A stretch of DNA of 64,000 bases from Lycorma delicatula (Eukaryota; Arthropoda; Insecta; Hemiptera; Fulgoridae). The position numbers and the translations under genes were made by a program. Under the pieces are notes generated by a model. The model ran no database searches. It worked only from the letters and a program-made list of their open reading frames with translations, and had not been told where the DNA came from. Location: positions 56,426,201-56,490,200 of the forward strand of contig NC_134463.1 in the NCBI RefSeq assembly GCF_047948215.1, read 5' to 3'. Positions within the stretch are counted from its first letter, which is position 1. Each line of letters opens with the position of its first letter. Of the stretch, positions 1 to 12,897 are shown in pieces.

Positions 1-204
1 ATTATAGATTAAAATGTTTTCACACGATATTATTATTGAATATTATGAAATAACAGTATTTAAAATTTATTTAAAATTTAAAATTAAATAATATTAACTT
101 TTTTCGGATATTTTAATTTTATACTCAAAACTTTGATTATAATTTATTTATGAATTACAAACAATATTTTTTATACAGTACATTTTATTAAAGATTTTAA
201 CATT

Positions 205-1548
205 AAAAAGCTAACAATAAAGCTGTAATAATTTCGTGGCATTGGTTATTTATTCTTATATAATCGAAAATTAATGATACATGAAAAAAGGTACCTAACA
301 TTTCACTTTCTGGATGGAACGTAATTTATGATGAAGTTTTATTATAAAATTATTACTATAAATTTAAATAAACAAAAAAAGTTTTAAACGTTAAAAAAAT
401 GGTATGTATTTTTTTTATTTTATCCTGCTCTCCCACCTCCAAAATCACTTTCCAAGAATTTTTTTTTATTTTTTTAATTTACTATGTTAAATGGTGACAG
501 TAAAAATAATTCCACTGAAAAACATATAATCAATATAACGTTACATATGATTTCTTTTTTGAAGGTGAGGGGATGACTTACGATGAAAATTCATTGTAAT
601 AAACCTATTATTACTAAAAAGTTTATTACTTAAACTTTTAATAATATCAAAAATTTAAATGAACCAAAAAATTTTGAAAAGTGGAAAAATCTATATTTTT
701 AAACTATGACCGGTTCCCTTACCCTCAATATTAACACCAATTATTTTTTTTTAATCTCTTCCACTATTATTATACCTAGGAAGGCATTAAAAAAATTCAC
801 AAAGGTTGAAAAGAATGGAATAAATAAAAAGGTGAGGGGATGACTTACGATGAAAATTCATTGTAATAAACCTATTATTACTAAAAAGTTTATTACTTAA
901 ACTTTTAATAATATCAAAAATTTAAATGAACCAAAAAATTTTGAAAAGTGGAAAAATCTATATTTTTAAACTATGACCGGTTCCCTTACCCTCAATATTA
1001 ACACCAATTATTTTTTTTTAATCTCTTCCACTATTATTATACCTAGGAAGGCATTAAAAAAATTCACAAAGGTTGAAAAGAATGGAATAAATAAAAAGAT
1101 AACTTTTTCAATTTATGGAGAAGGTGGGAATTTTGGGGCAAATTTTTTGTCCCAGAATTCTTACCTTCTCCAAAAATCGAAGAAGCTATCTTTTTAAATC
1201 GGAATAAATTTTAATATAAAGTGGAGTTATATTTGAAAAAGTTTGAGAAAATCAATCCCCAAAAACCTGGAGATATTGAACCCAAAGTTTTACCAATAAA
1301 TTGTCCCATACACACGATACTCTGTAAAATTTTATAAAAATCGGTTTATCCAGTCAAAAGTTATTAAGCATTAAATATGCCAACACACGTACGAACAAAT
1401 ATTACCCCCTTTTTATTTTTTTTTAGGGATTCCTGGGTCCATGAAACGTTGAGAAATTAAAAAAAACTCATCCTTCATTTTTTGACTCTTTTGACCATAC
1501 TTTTCTTCTTACAACGTAGCTTTATAGGCGTGATACCAGGAAAGTAAA
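205..1548 (+). mobile_element. family D noncoding repeat, copy D1
   Basis: This stretch shares its left part (205-555) and right end (about 1430-1548) with 27896-28860 (copy D2). D2 has TACTTTCCTGG near the left end and CCAGGAAAGTA at the right end; D1 keeps CCAGGAAAGTA on the right and a decayed version (TAATTTCGTGGC) on the left. Both copies start with a leader like AAAAGCTRACAA, which is also found at the left of copy B2. No coding capacity is visible. The segment at 1260-1390 resembles the noncoding bodies of other families here ('...aaaatcggtttatccagtc'). I infer a non-autonomous DNA element; the superfamily is unknown. Confidence 0.55.
564..1098. repeat. perfect 267-bp direct tandem duplication inside D1
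   Basis: Bases 564-830 are repeated without a visible difference at 831-1097 (the match runs to 1098). Each unit starts GGTGAGGGGATGACTTACG and ends AATGGAATAAATAAAAA. Identity over the whole unit in decayed surroundings means that the duplication is recent, or that the copies were homogenised, or that it is an assembly artefact. The short open frame across the second unit (973-1197) is low-complexity and is not called as a gene. Confidence 0.95.
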
Positions 1549-1670
1549 ATAAATATTATTGAACTTCAGAGGGAAATAATTAATTTTACAAGTCTCCATT
1601 TTTAGGAATAAAAAAATAAATACAGATTTTTTTTAACTTTCATTTTAATCTCGTAAACATTTCTTCTTTT

Positions 1671-1858
1671 AATTCACTTGTGAAAAATGCCGGCCTCCGT
1701 GGCGCGAGTTGTAGCGTCTCGGCCTTTTATCCGGAGGTCCCGGGTTCGAATCCCGGTCAGGCACAGCATTTTCACACACGTTACAAATCATTAATCCTCT
1801 GAAGAATGCCTAACGGTGGATCCGGGAGATAAAGAAAAAAGAAATTCACTTGTGAAAA
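1671..1858 (+). mobile_element. tRNA-derived SINE type 1 with 16-bp target-site duplication
   Basis: The SINE body is 1687-1842. It starts GCCGGCCTCCGTGGCGCGAG (box A region), has the box B GGTTCGAATCC at about 1743-1753, then TCAGGCA and a tail ending 'cctctgaagaatgcctaacggtgg' plus an A-rich end. It is bounded by a perfect 16-bp duplication AATTCACTTGTGAAAA at 1671-1686 and 1843-1858, which fixes both ends. The anticodon-loop-like stretch is CTTTTAT here and CTTTCAT in sister copies, suggesting a Glu-type ancestor (inference). It is not a functional tRNA because the acceptor stem does not pair. Confidence 0.93.
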
Positions 1859-4599
1859 CTAACATCTGGATTTATATCAAAAATACTTAATTATTATTGT
1901 AATCATAATCCAGATCTTGTAACAAAACAAAAGTTGCGAAGTCTGTATTGAATCACCCGGTATTGCAAACAAAAAACGGATTTTAACATTCCAACAATTA
2001 AAAAGGAAATTAACCTATTATATTAGTAATTTATTGCGTTTGTTATCACCCACTACTATTTTAGCTATCGACTTATTTTAGACTACTGTACAGACACCCT
2101 ACAGAACTCTCTAATATTTCTCAGATGATACATTTCAATATCTTTGGAAGGCCTCAAAAATTCTAACGTCTCCATAAAATAAGGTTTATCTCCGGTTCAT
2201 ATCATTTCGTCCAGTTCACTAATGCTTAGCCATTATAATTTGTGTTATAAATAAAATGAGCCAATCCTTCTGTCTGTTATATAAGTGACATCAATTCTAT
2301 AAAATTTCAACTGTGCATTAGATTAAATTTTATCTCCTATTTAATTCTTCGTTCCTGTCAGTAATTAATTTTTATGGAGTGATTCCAACGAGAGCATCTC
2401 CATTCATGTATTTCTTACTTGTATTATAACTGCTCATTATTCACTGATTGAACGGATCACAGATCTTTCCAGACTATTAAAAAACATGTATTTAATAAAT
2501 AAATGTATTATCTAAGTTCTGTTATTTTTAATTCAATCTTAAAAAAAAAATAATAATGAATTCATAATTGTTATAACATGCTTCAATTTCTTTGAAACTT
2601 TTATAAAAATACGCAAACCAGAGAATTTACATAGAAATAATATTGATAATTTTAATTATATAACTAACAAAAGTTGAAAGTGCACGCTGTTTACTGCTTT
2701 CTGATTGAACGTATTGTTTTATACTGATTGAAACATTTTCAATATTGATTTCGAAGTTTACAGTTTTATTATATTACTTCCAGTAGTTAAATCAACATTT
2801 CTGTTGATATTTATTTTTTTTAAATCCTAAACAATAGAATCAAAAGAAAATTAAAGGTCTATAGGCAAAGCAACCTCAAATTGCAAGAAATTATTTCCCA
2901 AAACAGTCACGCCCAACGCCTCCGATGTAAGTATGGTAGTATATTGATTGCTGCTGCTTTTGGTTGCACCCAAAAATACTATTTACTAAGTTCTGATAAT
3001 CCTCAAATTTTACTACATATAAGAAAGAAAGAAATACAGGAATAATATTCTTATAAAATATAGTAAACCAAATTTTAACTTTCACAAAATAAGGTGATTA
3101 ATTTTTATTTTGATCGTTCATATAACCACTTCATTGGAACCATAGACTTTATCTAATTTATAGTCATATTATTTCCTTGTTTTTATGAAAGTCATACAGA
3201 TGAGCTAAGGCTAGCAGTAACACACTTCTGCTTGTATACGCGTAATAATGGCCTACCTAACCGGCGAATAAGTGATTATATTTACTATTAGTGTTACAAA
3301 CATCGCTATATTCGTAAACAAAATTACCTAAACAGACATTTTTGATTTATTAAATATAGTAATTAATATGTTAATTTTTATTGACGCCAATTCTCAAATT
3401 TAACATTTATTTTACTTGAGCTTTTCCCAATTATTTTTACAAATTAATTTTCTACGATAAATATCTCCTTCAAAACGCATAGACATATACTTGAATTAAA
3501 ATGTTATTTAACAATTCTGATCATGAAAAAGTATGATTTTTTTTCATGTATCTTATGTAACTTAAAAAATTGTTACTCAACATGTCTTCAATTATTAAAA
3601 TATTCACTCTTTTTTTTTATTTTGAATGGTTAATTTAATTTCTACAACATTTTTACATGTAAAAGATATTTTTGTTTCAGTACACATTATTTATTTTTAT
3701 TTAATAATATGAAATATTATAAAATATGTTTCAATGAGTTTTTTTTTTTAAATAGAAGTCAAATTTATTAGACTACTTTAATTACTTTTTCAAACTTTAA
3801 ATTTTATTCAAAATTACATTTAATTCAAATCTAAAAAAGACGTTTAAGTTTTATTGACTTCGTTTTGGAATTTACAACACATTTTTCAGAAACTGCTATA
3901 AAATTCTGTGATCTTTTTTTAAATAAAAAAAACATATAAGTCTATAAAATTTGACCCAAAATTTTAGTTCTAAGAATTTCACTACAGTATTATTTTACCT
4001 ACCCAGGAGAAATCAGGGAAATATTTTTTCCTAGTCGTAACTAAAAAAAAAAAAAATAGTTTTCGGTCATGTTCATAAAAACATTTTTCTTTACCTTCAA
4101 CGTAAAAGAAATCCTAAAATTATTTTAATTTCTTTTTAAGAAAATTTTATGTATACTTTAATTTTTAACCATGTTGATTAGATAAAATATCTTTCAAACT
4201 CTATTGTACTAAAACGTAATTAGGCAATTTGGAATTTTATTAGAGATTTAACTAAACTGCTACATTCTTTCAGGTTTAATAGAATCGGATTATTTTAGAT
4301 TCATTAGTGGTTAACAGGTAATTTGTAGGATCAAGAAGGCTGTATTATAATGGAATCTTTTGATATAATCAGTTAATAAATAGTAATAATCAAAAGAAAT
4401 ATTCCTATACGTTAAATTCTTTATAGAATCGTTGTGCTATATTCCGAAGTTAAATGAATTTATCGTTACATATGAAACGATATTGCCACATTTCAGGTAT
4501 GATTCATGGAATCATATCCTTTTTGATGAACCCTTACTAAATTAAATTATATTATTCAGTAGCGTGTATTCTTATATAAAAAAAAAAAATTAAAAAAAT
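1859..4599. other. unrecognised AT-rich DNA
   Basis: Only short, low-complexity open frames are present. The segment 2860-3100 is somewhat less AT-rich, but its 64-codon minus-strand frame has no motif I recognise. I saw no repeat shared with other parts of the window. Confidence 0.5.
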
Positions 4600-4990
4600 G
4601 GATGAAAACCTATTTCCAGTCCGTGTGGGCGTTTTCCTGAACAAATCTAGCTGATTTTTTTTAATCTGCTCGGAATGACCAACATATATGTCATCAAGCG
4701 TAATCGGACCCCGTTCTTGAGTTTCCTCCAAAAGGTCCTCATTTATTACTTAATTGAGGAACTTTCCGTGGTTATCACTCAAGGAAAATCATTTGAAGTT
4801 CCGTCGGAACATCAAACGTCGATTGCTTCGATGCAATCTGAGCAGATTAAAAAAAATCAGCCCGATCCGTCCAGTACGAACGTCTGGATGGATTGGAAAT
4901 GGGTTTTGAGCACGCGTTTTACCTATGGTAGGAAAGGAAAAAGAAAAACAAGGGGATTAGGGGTGAGACGTTTTGTAAATGGGATGGTTT
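4600..4990. repeat. balanced-GC patch with a 22-bp perfect inverted repeat
   Basis: GCTGATTTTTTTTAATCTGC begins the left arm (4650-4671), and its exact reverse complement lies at 4840-4861. The arms are 168 bp apart and pairing continues beyond them with gaps. Read on the minus strand, 'actggacggatcgggctga' resembles the opening of a noncoding repeat common in insects (similar in style to family E here). A 113-codon plus-strand frame crosses the patch; it has no recognisable domain and is tied to the palindrome, so I do not call it a gene. A MITE or foldback remnant is the likeliest reading. Confidence 0.5.
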
Positions 4991-7394
4991 TTAGCCTATG
5001 TTTTAAAAATATATAACATTACCTTGTAATACTTAACACTGTGAAGCAACAAGGGGCCACTCGTTAAATAAAAAGCACTTGAAGCTTTAAAAACAGTTTT
5101 GATAAAAGAAAAAGGAATGTTTAATAAAATAAAATTAATAATAAAAGTTTAAGTAATTAAACTTTAAGTAAGTAATAATTAAGTTTAAGTAATTTTTAAT
5201 AAAAGAAAATAGTATAAGATATTATTTAGAAATAATTTGGCTTACTTAACCGATGAGTAATAATACGAGTATATTAAAAAGTTTTATCTTTTAAAAATTA
5301 TTTTAATATCGATTAAAAAATAACATTATTTTCATTAGGAAGAAACTTAGTTTTTTTAAAACTAAATATTAAATTTAGTTACGTTGTAAATAATAAAATA
5401 TATAATAAAAACAACAAACGGAATTTTTAGGTCAGTTTCGAAAATAAAATTTGGAATTTCCAACAACGAAATATAGGAATTTTATATTGTAGTTATAGAT
5501 ACAGATATATATACATATACTTATTTCAATCTAAAAAGAATTCTAACACAAGTGATTATTCAGTTTGCTGTCAAGTTTGTATTACGAAACTACTTAGTGG
5601 ACAAACCTTGTATGCATAATTCAAATATATGTTAGGTTATGTAGCAAATCTTAGAAAGAACGTTATTGAAAATACATGGTTGTGTTGCTGTTAGAAAGTT
5701 GAACTTGTTGTAACTTGAACTATCAGTAGGCAATGGATAAATTATTACCATTTTGCGTTTACGTTCACTCATGTAAACTTTACTATGTAGTAAACTCTAT
5801 TTTATATTGTGATTTTTAATCACTGAACTGTATTATTATTTAAAATATTGTCAACATCTATTGAAAATGTATCTTAAAGAGTTTAGCAATTTAGAGATTT
5901 TATTAGGAAAAGAAAAATTAATTTCTATTATATACTGTATGGATAAAAATATATTTTAATTTAGTTTTTTCTCTAATAAAAAATAGTAGAACACAAAGAA
6001 ATCACTACGCACTCATCATTCAGGAATTTATACGTACGTGTCAGTAATCACGTCTATGAGCACAGGCATGCACGCATGTAAACGTCAATCTCTCTACTTT
6101 TAATCATTAAAGTAAACCCGTATACATCAATTTACAAGTTACAAATAGATTGAACATAGATTGAAAATAAGATTACAAAGCTTGAATAAAAAATTAAAAT
6201 AGAAAGTCGAATTTTGTTAATTATTAAATTAGTTATTAAAGCTTAAACATTAATTAAAAGTATTACCAATTAAACTAAAATTATGTTAACTTCTTAACGA
6301 TTAATTGTTAAAGTTACATATTAAAATTAAGAATTTTTTTTTTAAACAGAAATACAATAAGTTAATTTGAAAAAAAAAACACTTTCACAAACATAATGAA
6401 TATTTGATTTTTGTTGAAGACAATACCATTAAGTAAATGTATTTAATTACTTAATCCCAATGATATATAAATATTTAATTAGTTAATTTTAAATAAATTT
6501 GTATGGTAAATCGGTTGTGTTAATATGGTCGGATGACATGACACCGTATGACATTATGTATGACATGTGGTTTGAATGATATAATGACGTTATAATTAAG
6601 ATTTTTAGATCGTTATGTAATATTTCGTATTTTACAAAACAGAAAATAAAATGAACTTTTTAAACTAGAAAAACTGACTTTAAAAAAGGTACTAAAAGTA
6701 TGAGTATCAAAATAATACTATTCAATTATTAAAAAATGTAGACTTTTTGAAAACAATACCAATTAAAAAAATAATAACTGCTAACAATTTAGTAACTCTT
6801 AATTTACTTCAAACTAGTCAAAATTGAAAGAAAACTGAATTCTAATAACAATTTTATTCCTTTTTGTTACATTTAAAAAAAAAAAAATTATTATTATTAA
6901 CTTTTTTTTAGTTTATTTTTTGTTAAAAAAATGAATAGACCTTCCAAAAAAAAAAACAAGCCGTCCGTATGAAAAACCTATTACCAAAAGAAAAAAAAAT
7001 GAAACAAAAAAACCGAAAGATGAGAAACAGCCAATTGAATTAAATTAAAAAAAAGGAATTGTATGAAACTATGTTAAATAACTACTATCAAGCGTGAGCT
7101 AAGACTGTCTGGAATCCGGGAATTTTTTTACTTGATATTTTATAACAAATCTTCTTGAAGTTACGTGTAAAAATATTTTGAATAACAATTTGATTTTTAT
7201 AATATAATAAAATTTTAAAAAGGATTAATTATGACAAATAAATTAAACAAAAAATTTTAAAAAGTCCAAATCGTTTACGCGATTCATTTAATTTTCATTT
7301 TAAAAAATGTTCCATTGATGTTACCACAAAATATGTTTTAAAACACAACAAGGATTCCCTTAAAAAAATAAATAAATAAATATATATATACTTT
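4991..7394. other. unrecognised AT-rich DNA
   Basis: Poly-A/T runs and simple AT-rich sequence. I see no open frame with balanced composition, no shared repeat and no RNA gene. Confidence 0.5.
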
Positions 7395-8790
7395 TGGCAA
7401 GAGTAAGGCAAGGAGATAACTGTATCCAATCCTCTTTAATTGTGGCCTTGAAAAAGTTATAAGAGAATGGGAAAGAACCCACCGGGTTGGACTAGTGGTG
7501 AACTCGACAACGCATATCAGCTGATTTCGAAGTCGAGAGTTCTCAGGTTGAAATCCTAGTAAAGGTGATTACTTTTATACGGATTTTAATACTAGATTGT
7601 GGATATCGGTGTCCATTGGTGGTTGGGTTTCAATTAACCACACATTTCAGAAATGGTCAACCTGAGACTGTACAAGGCTACACTTCATTTACATTTATAT
7701 ATATCAACCTCATTCATCCTGTGAAGTAATACCTTACCGTGGTTCCGGTGGCTAAAAAAAAGAGAATGGGAGAAAGAACGAAAATGTTAAATATACACGA
7801 AAAAATAAAAATGGACACTAAAACTAAATTCATAAATACAAACATTTTGGCCTTCAGAGACGATATTGCAATTTTCGCAAGAAATATAGACGAGGCTAAA
7901 ATCAAAATTCTAAAACTAATCGAATGTGCAAGCAAAATTGGTCTTCAAATTTCTTATGAAAAAACTAACTGGTTTTCCAGTGACAAAGAGAACAGAACTC
8001 AGACCCTTAAAATTTCCGACTACAAAGAAATAAGTAGAGTTCAAAAATTTAAATATTTGGGAAAAATCAAAACAACGAATATAAATAAAAAATAAAAAAA
8101 TTGGATGAAGAATAGAGTACTAAAAATGGAAACTGCCCATCATCTCACGAACATTTACAATAAAAATTCCGTCATATAAATCCAAACTGAGACACCATAA
8201 AAGCGTTCTACCAGAAGCACTGTATGGGGCAGAATATCTGCAGATTTTTTTTTCAAAACAAAAAATAGCAAAAGTAGAAAAAAGAATTTTAAGAAAAATT
8301 TACGGACCAAAATATGAAGATGGAATTTACAGATTGAAAAATGAAAAAGAAATCTACAAAATATACAGAAAAAATAGGGGATTTAATCCGGAAAAAAATA
8401 TTACAGATTTTTGGAAATTTATGAAGAACAATCAAAATTGATAAAACAAATATTTAATTTATATACAAGCAGAGCCACAAAAATCGATCGGTTTAAAGAA
8501 ATAAAAACAGATTTAAAAACATTAAACATTTCAAAGGATCTGTATAAAGACCGAGATAAATTTAGAAAAATGATTTGAGAATGTAAGTTTCCAGAGAGAA
8601 AGAAAAGTAAAGTTATAAACTTGAATAGATGGCCAGAAGAAAGGCGACAATAACAGAGCAAAAGAATGTAAACCTTTTAGGAAAAGAAAAAGAAATCAAA
8701 CTATGCAAACCTCATCCGTAGTGATCAGAACGAAAAGAAAAAAATACGTTTTGTTACAAATAGGCTTTGAAAATAATGAAAATCCTTGTA
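7395..8790 (+). pseudogene. LINE (non-LTR retrotransposon) reverse-transcriptase relic, interrupted by a SINE
   Basis: Broken frames read in LINE order. RVRQGD (about 7400-7420) matches RT block 4 (GVRQGDPLSP). After a frameshift comes LFNCGLEKVIREWE (7433-7475). The SINE at 7478-7759 follows. Then ILAFRDDIAIFARNIDEAK (about 7843-7900) matches the catalytic FADD block 5, with A changed to R. KFKYLGK (about 8048-8070) is the thumb-proximal block. Beyond it are LPEALYGAEYLQ (about 8205), RILRKIYGPKYEDG (about 8285) and NRWPEERRQ (about 8622), which are typical of the C-terminal region of insect endonuclease/RT LINEs. The endonuclease half is absent. Stops, frameshifts and the insertion make it non-functional. 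The clade (RTE-like or Jockey-like) is not decided by eye. Confidence 0.85.
7478..7759 (+). mobile_element. tRNA-derived SINE type 3, inserted into the LINE relic
   Basis: Starts CCCACCGGGTTGGACTAGTG (box A-like), carries the palindrome ATCAGCTGAT and a degraded box B, and continues with a long body ('ggtggttgggtttcaattaaccacacat'). It ends in the tail 'catcctgtgaagtaataccttaccgtggttcc' plus poly-A. Flanks are AAGAGAATGGGAAAGAA (7461-7477) and AAGAGAATGGGAGAAAGAA (7760-7778), a 17-bp duplication with one 2-bp indel. This places the insertion inside the coding text of the LINE. Confidence 0.9.
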
Positions 8791-9580
8791 GATCTGAGTA
8801 CCACATTTTTTTTTTAAATTAGTTAAAAATATGCAGGATTAACGCAAAACATTGTATTACAAAAAATAATAAAATAAAATTAAAAAAACAATTTATTTAT
8901 TGTTTCTATATACGTATGAATCATAAATATAAAAATTTATAAAATAAAAAATAAAATAAATGTAATAAAAATTATTAATTTATTACCGTTAAAAGATGTT
9001 ATAAGAAAATATTTTTGATATTCTGTATACAATTAAAAAATTATACTTTTTTTCTAAAAGTCAGGCGTGTTTTTTATTGTAAATCTATTACTATTTTTAT
9101 ATTGTAGAGAACTTATTTATAATCTTTTAGTTGCAATAAAGATTTTTTTTTTTTTTAATTTGTTTTTCTTAATAAAAAAGTGTCATTGTAAAGATCTTTG
9201 CAAAATATTTTCTTAAAAAATAAAAAAATAAGTTAAAAGGTTTTAAAGTGCTTATATACTCATACATATAAAAAAAAACTGCATAAATATTATCAATAAA
9301 CGAACGAACGCCTCAGTAGGAGATAAACCCACGTTATACATTTATTATACAATAGCAAGATACTGTATGAAAGTGTAAGTGGTTTTATAACAGAATTTTA
9401 ATGTTCGGTAACCTTGTTTACATATTTTACTGACCTCCCACAGTCTCTGTCATGATTCATGCTTAATATGTTTGCCATAATTCCATAGTAATTACTGTTA
9501 TAAATATAATAATTCCATAGTAATTACTGAGAAAATAATAATCTTATTTTACAATAATTTTTTTTAAATATTCAAATGTT
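8791..9580. other. unrecognised AT-rich DNA
   Basis: A/T runs and short AT-rich words only. No gene or shared repeat seen. Confidence 0.5.
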
Positions 9581-9584
9581 CCTT

Positions 9585-9750
9585 TTTTTTTCTTTGTAGC
9601 CTCCGGGACCACCGTTAGTATTGCTTCTGAGGATAAGAAGAGATGGGAATTTTTGTAGCGTGTCAAAATGCTATGCTTTACGGGGAGAATCGAACCCGGG
9701 ACCTCTGGATGAAAGACCAACAGGCTACCACCCGCGCCACGGAAGCCGGC
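9585..9750 (-). mobile_element. SINE type 1
   Basis: On the minus strand it starts GCCGGCTTCCGTGGCGCG and has the box B GGTTCGATTC (near 9690). It ends with the type 1 tail 'cctcagaagcaatactaacggtggtcccggaggc', which on the plus strand is the block after the T-run at about 9590-9630. No clear target-site duplication was found. Confidence 0.9.
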
Positions 9751-10101
9751 TTATTTGTGTACTTAACGAAACATGAATTTAGATGTAAAATAGAAATATT
9801 TCCGATTGGTTAACTGAAATTATTATCTAATAGCGATTCATAACAATTTTTTTATAATTAAGTCGATATTAATCTGTAACTCTAATCTTCTCCTTATTCT
9901 GGAATACATATTCAGATATTAGTGTAAATATGATTTTATGTATGTAAAATTAACCGAGCTAGTCCGGTGTAGGTGGAAGCAGTGTTTACGATATTGATAA
10001 TACAAAAATTTAATTATTTTTAGCTAAATATTTCACAATTATTTACCACTGAAAACATAATTTTATACATTATTTTGATTTTCACTTTCTTAATCCATTC
10101 T
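9751..10101. other. unrecognised AT-rich DNA
   Basis: Nothing recognisable. Confidence 0.45.
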
Positions 10102-10878
10102 TACTTTCTAGCCTAGCGATATAGCTATAAAAGGGAAAGTATGGTAATCCGTCCAGTCTGGGCATAAGCGGTTTTCACCGGACCTTTACGTTTTGACACC
10201 TAAGGAACCCAAAAAACCGGATGGAAATTTTCCGGATGATCGTACGTACGTGTGTGTTCGGTGTCTCACACCTTATATCTCCAGAACTACTAGACCGATT
10301 TTGATTAAACTTTGACCATATACTTCTGTAAATGGAGCATTAATACCATTAAATTTTCAACTTAAAAGGTCAAGGGGGTGAGGCTGTAGAGCAAGTATCA
10401 CCCTCAGTATCTCGAGGTTTCGACTAATTAAGGTCTTATTTTTTTAGGCACATTTGTGAATAATTAAAAAATAATATTTATAAAGAATGTTTGCAAAATC
10501 GCACCCCAAAAGTGCTCTAAATAAACTAGTGGCTAATTGAGTATAGTGTGTCATTAGTACCCCCTCTCACCACAAGGAACGCTAGTGTAGCACTGGCATA
10601 CATCTGTTGAAAACGTCTTCTGTGTTCAACGTCACAGGTGAGCGGTATAATTAAATTAATGAATAATATTTAAAGTGGCCGGCCGCTATTACCGCCACAC
10701 CTACGGGAATGAAATACGGTATGCGGGCTCGCTTTAGTTAAAATCATTGAATTAAATAAATAAAAAATATTATATTTAAATAAAATGATAAATATTTTTA
10801 ATTAAGTTGTGTGTATAAATCGTGTATAGGAAAAAAGTCGCGTGGCGGGAAAGTCCTACAACTGTGTTGTCAGCTTTT
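10102..10878 (-). mobile_element. family B noncoding repeat, copy B1
   Basis: The left end is the terminal stem-loop (TTACTTTCTAG ... AAGGGAAAGTA, 10102-10141). Then comes 'acacctaaggaacccaaaaa', the words 'tatctccagaactactagaccg', and a CG-richer block (10560-10730, with GGCCGGCCGC). The right end is GGCGGGAAAGTCC followed by 'tgttgtcagcttttt'. The reverse complement of copy B2 (25785-26909) follows the same order, so the two are paralogous copies in opposite orientation. No open reading frame. I infer a non-autonomous DNA element. Confidence 0.7.
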
Positions 10879-12897
10879 TGTAATACAAATAATTTTGTTA
10901 AATTTAATACGAAGCGAGTGAAGTCTTGACGTTAAAAAAAATTGTTATATAAAACAAGATAATAAAAACCAATATGTAAAACAAATATGTTTAACGTTTT
11001 GTGCTATTTTTCATCTTAATATATATAAAGTTGGATTTTATTATTTTTTACAGTTATAACTGTACTCTTATCATATGCTTAATTTTTTACATTAAAAGAA
11101 AAGCATTTTATATAAATACTTTATTCATTACAATTATCTAGTTATAGAAATATTTGCCTTATTTAGTAAGAAATTCTGTTAATTACTGACAGTTAATAAA
11201 AAGTTGATATACAGTTTTCTGTACGCAGTTAGTACTCGTACGTTTTTAATTGAGCGCGAATGGATGTATAATATATATATATATACGCACGCGCGCATCT
11301 GTTACAATTCTTGTTTTATGTATATATATAGGGTTTCTCATAAAGCTCAACGTTTCATAATTCAAAGAACCCATTAAAACAAAACAAAAAAAAATTCCTT
11401 AAGTATGTAAGGATTTAGTTACGATCATTCTAGACAACCAGTTCTTTGTGATGAACAGAAGGATGGTGTTATTTGTGAGAACTAAACGTCACCTACATTT
11501 CAATGGGCTAGGCATGCTAATATTTGGCTCCGTGAAGAATGTAAAGGGAAACCACTTCACTCCTTAATTTTCTAGCAAACCTGGTATGGGATGATTGTTA
11601 ATAATGAGAGCTATATAATTTTCGGGAATGATTTGGGGTATGTAAAATGTATTTTATATAAACTTTTTTTTAGGAATTTTTTTTAAAAAAACGACATTAT
11701 GTAACAAATAATATTTTAAAACAAGTTAAGGTAATTAATTAACTTAGTTTATCTAATTTATTTGTTTTTTTAAAAAGGAAAAAAGTTTTTTGGAAGATAA
11801 AACAAATTTTGGTGGTGCTTTTGGTGAATAATATTACAGATTTTTAGTAAGCCAGTTGTTATACAAGTTTTTTTTTGAACAATTTTTTATATTATTTGAC
11901 GTAAAGGATAACTGGTATCCTTCCATATTAAGAATTATCAATGCCGATTTAATAATTACAAACAAAAAAAAATCATATATCTTATAAAGTTGAAATAACG
12001 GTATAAATCATATTATTTTATAAGGAGATAATTTTCCCTTACAATGCTGTTGTCCTCCCGTTAAGAGTTTTCCTTTTTTTTTGGTCTTTTACGTACAACT
12101 CCACAAGGTGACTGTATCACCTTTAAGAACCATTACTTCGATCGTTATTAAATTAACTATAATTGAATAAAAATTTTAGCGATTTTATGGATTAGAACAA
12201 AGTTATTGATTGAATTAAATTAATCATTTGATCCCTTCATCAATTATTTTGATGCAACTTTTAATACCAAAATCATAAACAAATTTATATAGCTAATAAA
12301 ATTTTACTCATGTATAAAAATTGGGAACCCTTAAATAATTTTTCAAAAGTTAAACAAAGAAAAATTAAATTACTAAATACTTCTACTTTGAAATGATCTG
12401 TTTTACAGTGACGAGATCTTTCACACAGGAGCAACTCAAAAATTTTAAATTATTTAATTGTAACAGAATATTTTAAAAAGAATTGAAAAAAAATTGTTGA
12501 TATAATTTCAGGCTACGACAATCTTAAATAAAATGTCTGTAAAAGTGGTCTAGAGGTTTTATCCTTATCTCAAGAATATTTTTCGATATAAGACCATTAC
12601 TTGAGGTGTATGTAAATCTCTTGAAATTAGGTGTTAAATATCCATAATCTTGGTTAGGTTTGTTATAGCCGAAGGTTGTTTATTAAAAGTTTTGTTTTAC
12701 AATGCCCTTTACAAATTATTTGTTATAACTTAACCGATTCCATTTAAAATTGTTAAGTTTCGCCCATTGGTTCCCACGGGATGCTTGGGGTGATGTAATC
12801 GCATACCAAAAAGATGTGTGTATATTGTTTTGAGGTAAGAGGATTTTCTAAATTAAAAAAAAAATGTTAATTTTTCATAGTATACTCGTATAAATAA
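10879..12897. other. mostly unrecognised; short TA/GC-alternating tract
   Basis: Alternating TA then CGCGCG-like sequence lies at about 11270-11300. The stretch at 11325-11365 contains CGTTTCATAAT, which is also in the right terminal repeat of the mariner relic that follows (13966-13994). It could be a remnant of its left end, but the spacing (about 2.65 kb) is too long for a simple element. A balanced-composition stretch at 11418-11640 has no recognisable frame. Confidence 0.4.

Noticed and set aside
973..1197. 74-codon frame
   Set aside because: Falls in a duplicated noncoding unit of D1; the first unit carries the same text with a different continuation.
1687..1770. Functional tRNA gene at the many GGTTCGAATCC sites
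   Set aside because: The acceptor stem does not pair, the sequence continues into a SINE tail, and copies are dispersed with target duplications.
4675..5016. 113-codon plus-strand open frame
   Set aside because: It overlaps one arm of the inverted repeat and shows no domain; the patch looks like a repeat.
11325..11365. Left inverted repeat of the 12.9-kb mariner-like relic
   Set aside because: Shares only about 11 bp (CGTTTCATAAT) with the right end and would imply a 2.65-kb element; kept only as a remark.
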